7,932 nt of DNA from assembly GCA_947428535.1 (NCBI GenBank), contig CANEMG010000033.1, positions 1 to 7,932 of the forward strand, written 5' to 3'. Below are positions 5,953 to 7,932 of this stretch, piece after piece. The notes under the pieces are model-generated. The model was not told the origin of the DNA and did not search any database. It saw nothing but the letters and a program-made list of their open reading frames with translations. This DNA is from an uncultured Clostridium sp. Its GTDB lineage: Bacteria; Bacillota; Clostridia; TANB77; CAG-508. Both the position numbers and the translations under genes were made by a program. How positions within the stretch are numbered: the stretch's first letter is position 1; each line of letters opens with the position of its first letter.

Positions 5953-6528
5953 ATGGAATATAGAATGGAAGAAAAGTTAAATAAATTGTATTATGAATGT
6001 ATAAATGAGCTAAAAAATATTAAAATAGATTTAAGCAATGAAAGACTAGTAGGGACAATAGATATAAAGCTATCAAAAAGAAACAATAAAAGATATGGAT
6101 GTTGCAAGCAAGAAAATCCAGATGAAAAAACAGCATATTATGCAAGAAAAAGAAAATATTATACTACTTTTAATACTCATCATATTGAAATAAGCAAATG
6201 GGTTATGCTACTTAATGAAGATATAATAAAAAATACAATTGTACATGAACTTATACATTGCTTGCCAAACTGTAATAATCACGGAAAAGAATTTAAAAAG
6301 TATGCTAAAATTGTTAATGAAAAACTAGGATATAATATAGCAAGGCTTGGCAATAAAGAGGAAGATTATAGAAAGAGTGAATTAGAATATAAAGAAAAAG
6401 AATATAAATATAAAATAATTTGTACTAATTGCAAATATATTTATTATAGACAAAGATTAATAAAAAATTTTTTAAAGAAATACAGGTGTGGAAAGTGTAA
6501 AGGAAAATTAAGTTTAATGAATTATTAA
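5953..6528 (+). CDS. SprT-like zinc metalloprotease-fold protein with zinc ribbon
   Basis: 191-residue SprT-family protein, the group that includes bacterial SprT and eukaryotic Spartan, the latter a protease for DNA-protein crosslinks; the bacterial role is poorly known. The zinc site HELIH is at residues 98-102 with the third histidine H110 in NHGKEFKKYA, the SprT-type spacing. The C-terminus carries a zinc ribbon, C157-x2-C160 and C179-x2-C182. A basic segment (64-69) precedes the catalytic helix. There is no signal peptide or membrane segment, so it is expected in the cytoplasm. The ATG at 5953 lies 7 bases after the thioesterase stop and has no clear Shine-Dalgarno site, which suggests translational coupling; ATG 5965, four codons in, is an alternative with GGAA 6 bases upstream. 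It is the last gene of the operon; no good terminator was found after it before the next promoter. Confidence 0.88.
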   Translation: MEYRMEEKLNKLYYECINELKNIKIDLSNERLVGTIDIKLSKRNNKRYGCCKQENPDEKTAYYARKRKYYTTFNTHHIEISKWVMLLNEDIIKNTIVHELIHCLPNCNNHGKEFKKYAKIVNEKLGYNIARLGNKEEDYRKSELEYKEKEYKYKIICTNCKYIYYRQRLIKNFLKKYRCGKCKGKLSLMNY

Positions 6529-6544
6529 ATTATCATATAAAATC

Positions 6545-6573
6545 TTGAATGAAATTAATTTAAAGTGTATAAT
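6545..6573 (+). promoter_or_regulatory. Sigma-A promoter of the CobW-family gene
   Basis: TTGAAT (6545-6550), 17-base spacer, TATAAT (6568-6573). It has the same hexamers and spacing as the promoter at 4670. It lies 38 bases before the start codon at 6611, which has a strong AGGAGG (6600-6605). I looked for a Zur-type inverted repeat around it and saw none. Confidence 0.78.
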
Positions 6574-6610
6574 AAGCATAGTAAAAAAAGTTATAATTTA
6601 GGAGGAAATA

Positions 6611-7849
6611 ATGAATAAAATAGTACCAATTACAGTATTAACGGGTTATTTGGGCTCAGGAAAAACTACTTTAATAAATCATATATTAACAAATCAAGAA
6701 GGATATAAAGTAGCTGTAATAGTAAATGATATTGGTGAAGTAAATATAGATGCAGAATTAATTCAAAAAGGAGGAATTGTAAAAGAAGAAGATAGCAATT
6801 TAGTTCCACTTAGTAATGGATGTATTTGTTGTACACTTAAAGTAGATTTGATGCAACAAATTGTGGATATAATAAAAACAGGAAAGTTTGATTATATATT
6901 AATAGAAGCAAGTGGTATTTGTGAACCTCTTCCAATAGCACAAACAATAACAATGCTTTCTGAACAAACTGAAGAATATGGACTACCTAAAATATGTAGA
7001 TTAGATAATGTTGTAACAGTGGTAGATGCAGCTAGAATGGCATATGAATTTGGTTCAGGAGAAAATTTATTAAATGAAAATATAGATGAAGAAGATATAG
7101 AGAATCTATTAATACAACAAATAGAATTTTGCAATACTATTGTTTTAAATAAAGTTGATGAAGTATCAGAAGAGGAATTAAACAAAGTAAAAGCAGTTAT
7201 AAAAGCATTACAACCAGTAGCAAAAATAATTGAAACAAATTATTCAAAAGTTGATGTAAAGGAAATAATTGATACAAATAGTTTTGACTTTGAGAAAGCT
7301 GCTACTTCAGCAGCATGGGTTAGAGAGTTAGAAAGAGATGACAACGAAGAAGACAATGATGAGGAAGAACATCATCACGAACATGAGAATCATGATCATA
7401 ATGAAGAAGAACATCATCATGATCATCATCATGGACATCATCATCACCATAATCATGAAGAATGTGAAGCAGAAGAATACGGAATAGGAACTTTTGTATA
7501 TGCTAGAAGAAAACCATTTAATAGAGAAAAGTTTGAACAATATGTTAATTTTAAATGGAGAAAAGAAATAATAAGATGTAAAGGAATACTTTGGTTTTCA
7601 GATGAATCAGAAATGTCTTATGTATTTGAACAAGCTGGAAATCAAATGCAAATTGGAGAAGCAGGACTTTGGGTAGCATCAGCACCAGAAAACGAAAAAG
7701 AACAAATACTTAAGGAAAATCCAGATATGATAAAAAACTGGGATGAAGAAGTTGGAGATAGAATAATAAAACTTGTTTTTATTGGTCAAAACTTAGAAAA
7801 GGATGAGATAAAAAAAGAATTAGATGAAATACTTGATTATAGAAAATAA
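6611..7849 (+). CDS. COG0523/CobW-family GTPase, probable metallochaperone
   Basis: 412-residue G3E-type GTPase. Members of this family deliver or buffer metals, mostly zinc, to client enzymes; others serve cobalamin or nitrile hydratase metallation. In order: Walker A GYLGSGKTT (12-20), NDIGEVNID (39-47), the metal-binding CxCC motif (C71-I-C73-C74, in SNGCICCTLK), IEASGICEP (98-106), VVDA (137-140), and the guanine-specificity motif NKVD (180-183). A flexible acidic and histidine-rich segment follows (about 243-290), with 18 histidines in 29 residues at 254-282. The CobW C-terminal domain runs from about 293 (GIGTFVYARRKPF) to the end, including GILWFSDES. The CxCC plus the His-rich loop favour zinc, as in ZagA/YciC-type proteins, but no Zur box supports zinc regulation. 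The ATG is fixed by AGGAGG 5 bases upstream. A TTG-start gene begins 23 bases after the stop and is probably co-transcribed. Confidence 0.92.
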   Translation: MNKIVPITVLTGYLGSGKTTLINHILTNQEGYKVAVIVNDIGEVNIDAELIQKGGIVKEEDSNLVPLSNGCICCTLKVDLMQQIVDIIKTGKFDYILIEASGICEPLPIAQTITMLSEQTEEYGLPKICRLDNVVTVVDAARMAYEFGSGENLLNENIDEEDIENLLIQQIEFCNTIVLNKVDEVSEEELNKVKAVIKALQPVAKIIETNYSKVDVKEIIDTNSFDFEKAATSAAWVRELERDDNEEDNDEEEHHHEHENHDHNEEEHHHDHHHGHHHHHNHEECEAEEYGIGTFVYARRKPFNREKFEQYVNFKWRKEIIRCKGILWFSDESEMSYVFEQAGNQMQIGEAGLWVASAPENEKEQILKENPDMIKNWDEEVGDRIIKLVFIGQNLEKDEIKKELDEILDYRK

Positions 7850-7859
7850 AAATAAGAGT

Positions 7860-7865
7860 AAGGAG
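7860..7865 (+). promoter_or_regulatory. Ribosome binding site for the right-edge gene
   Basis: AAGGAG sits 7 bases before TTG 7873, and there is no ATG or GTG at suitable spacing. It supports a TTG start for the gene that runs off the window. Confidence 0.65.
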
Positions 7866-7872
7866 TACAATT

Positions 7873-7932
7873 TTGGAAGATAAAAAAGATAATACTGAGG
7901 AAGAAAATTTGATTACTAATATATTGAATAAT
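7873..7932 (+). CDS. Start of an unidentified gene (3' partial, TTG start)
   Basis: Twenty codons without a stop run from TTG 7873 to the window edge and encode MEDKKDNTEEENLITNILNN if the TTG is read as Met. The highly charged, lysine/glutamate/asparagine-rich start has no recognisable motif. The evidence for a gene is the well-spaced AAGGAG and the open frame; the 23-base gap suggests it is co-transcribed with the CobW-family gene. No function can be given from so short a piece. Confidence 0.55.
   Translation, partial: MEDKKDNTEEENLITNILNN

Noticed and set aside
7370..7456. CAT-rich stretch as a microsatellite or CRISPR-like repeat
   Set aside because: It is an irregular histidine-codon run inside a good coding frame, with no regular repeat and spacer structure.
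7328..7540. Minus-strand 70-residue frame rich in Met, Ile and Phe
   Set aside because: It is the antisense of the CAT/CAC histidine codons and acidic codons of the CobW-family gene; no ribosome binding site and low-complexity composition.

Overview
The window looks like chromosomal DNA of a low-GC Gram-positive bacterium, most likely a member of the Clostridia. The grounds are the very A+T-rich codon use, strong AGGAGG-type ribosome binding sites, GTG and TTG starts, sigma-A type promoters, and the gene order infB-rbfA-nrnA, which is the Firmicutes version of the nusA-infB translation operon. All supported genes are on the + strand. No genus can be assigned from sequence reading alone.

Layout. 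(1) Bases 1-3545 hold the end of the translation operon: infB (IF-2, cut by the left edge), rbfA (30S ribosome maturation factor) and nrnA (DHH/DHHA1 nanoRNase/pAp phosphatase). Between infB and rbfA lies a 124-bp, almost fully palindromic element (2080-2203). A rho-independent terminator (3563-3612) closes the operon. (2) Bases 3642-4640 form a self-contained single-gene cassette: a perfect-consensus sigma-A promoter, a gene for a 289-residue coiled-coil protein that I do not recognise, and a G+C-rich hairpin terminator. Its base and codon use is clearly richer in G+C than the neighbouring genes, which suggests horizontal acquisition. (3) Bases 4670-6528 are a probable three-gene operon from its own promoter: an HD-domain phosphohydrolase (GTG start), a hotdog-fold acyl-CoA thioesterase of the YbgC/4HBT type, and a SprT-like zinc metalloprotease-fold protein with a C-terminal zinc ribbon. 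(4) From 6545 a further promoter drives a COG0523/CobW-family GTPase (probable metallochaperone, with a histidine-rich segment), followed closely by the start of another gene with a TTG start that runs off the right edge.

How they fit. infB, rbfA and nrnA serve translation initiation, ribosome assembly and RNA/nucleotide turnover. The HD, thioesterase and SprT-like genes are small accessory enzymes whose shared pathway, if any, is not evident. The two parts that ordinary annotation would miss are the palindromic element inside the translation operon and the orphan coiled-coil cassette. They are the best candidates for undescribed biology here. There is no CRISPR array, tRNA, rRNA, transposase gene or gene-free stretch over 300 bases; the longest gap between genes is about 170 bases (3546-3715) and holds a terminator and a promoter.
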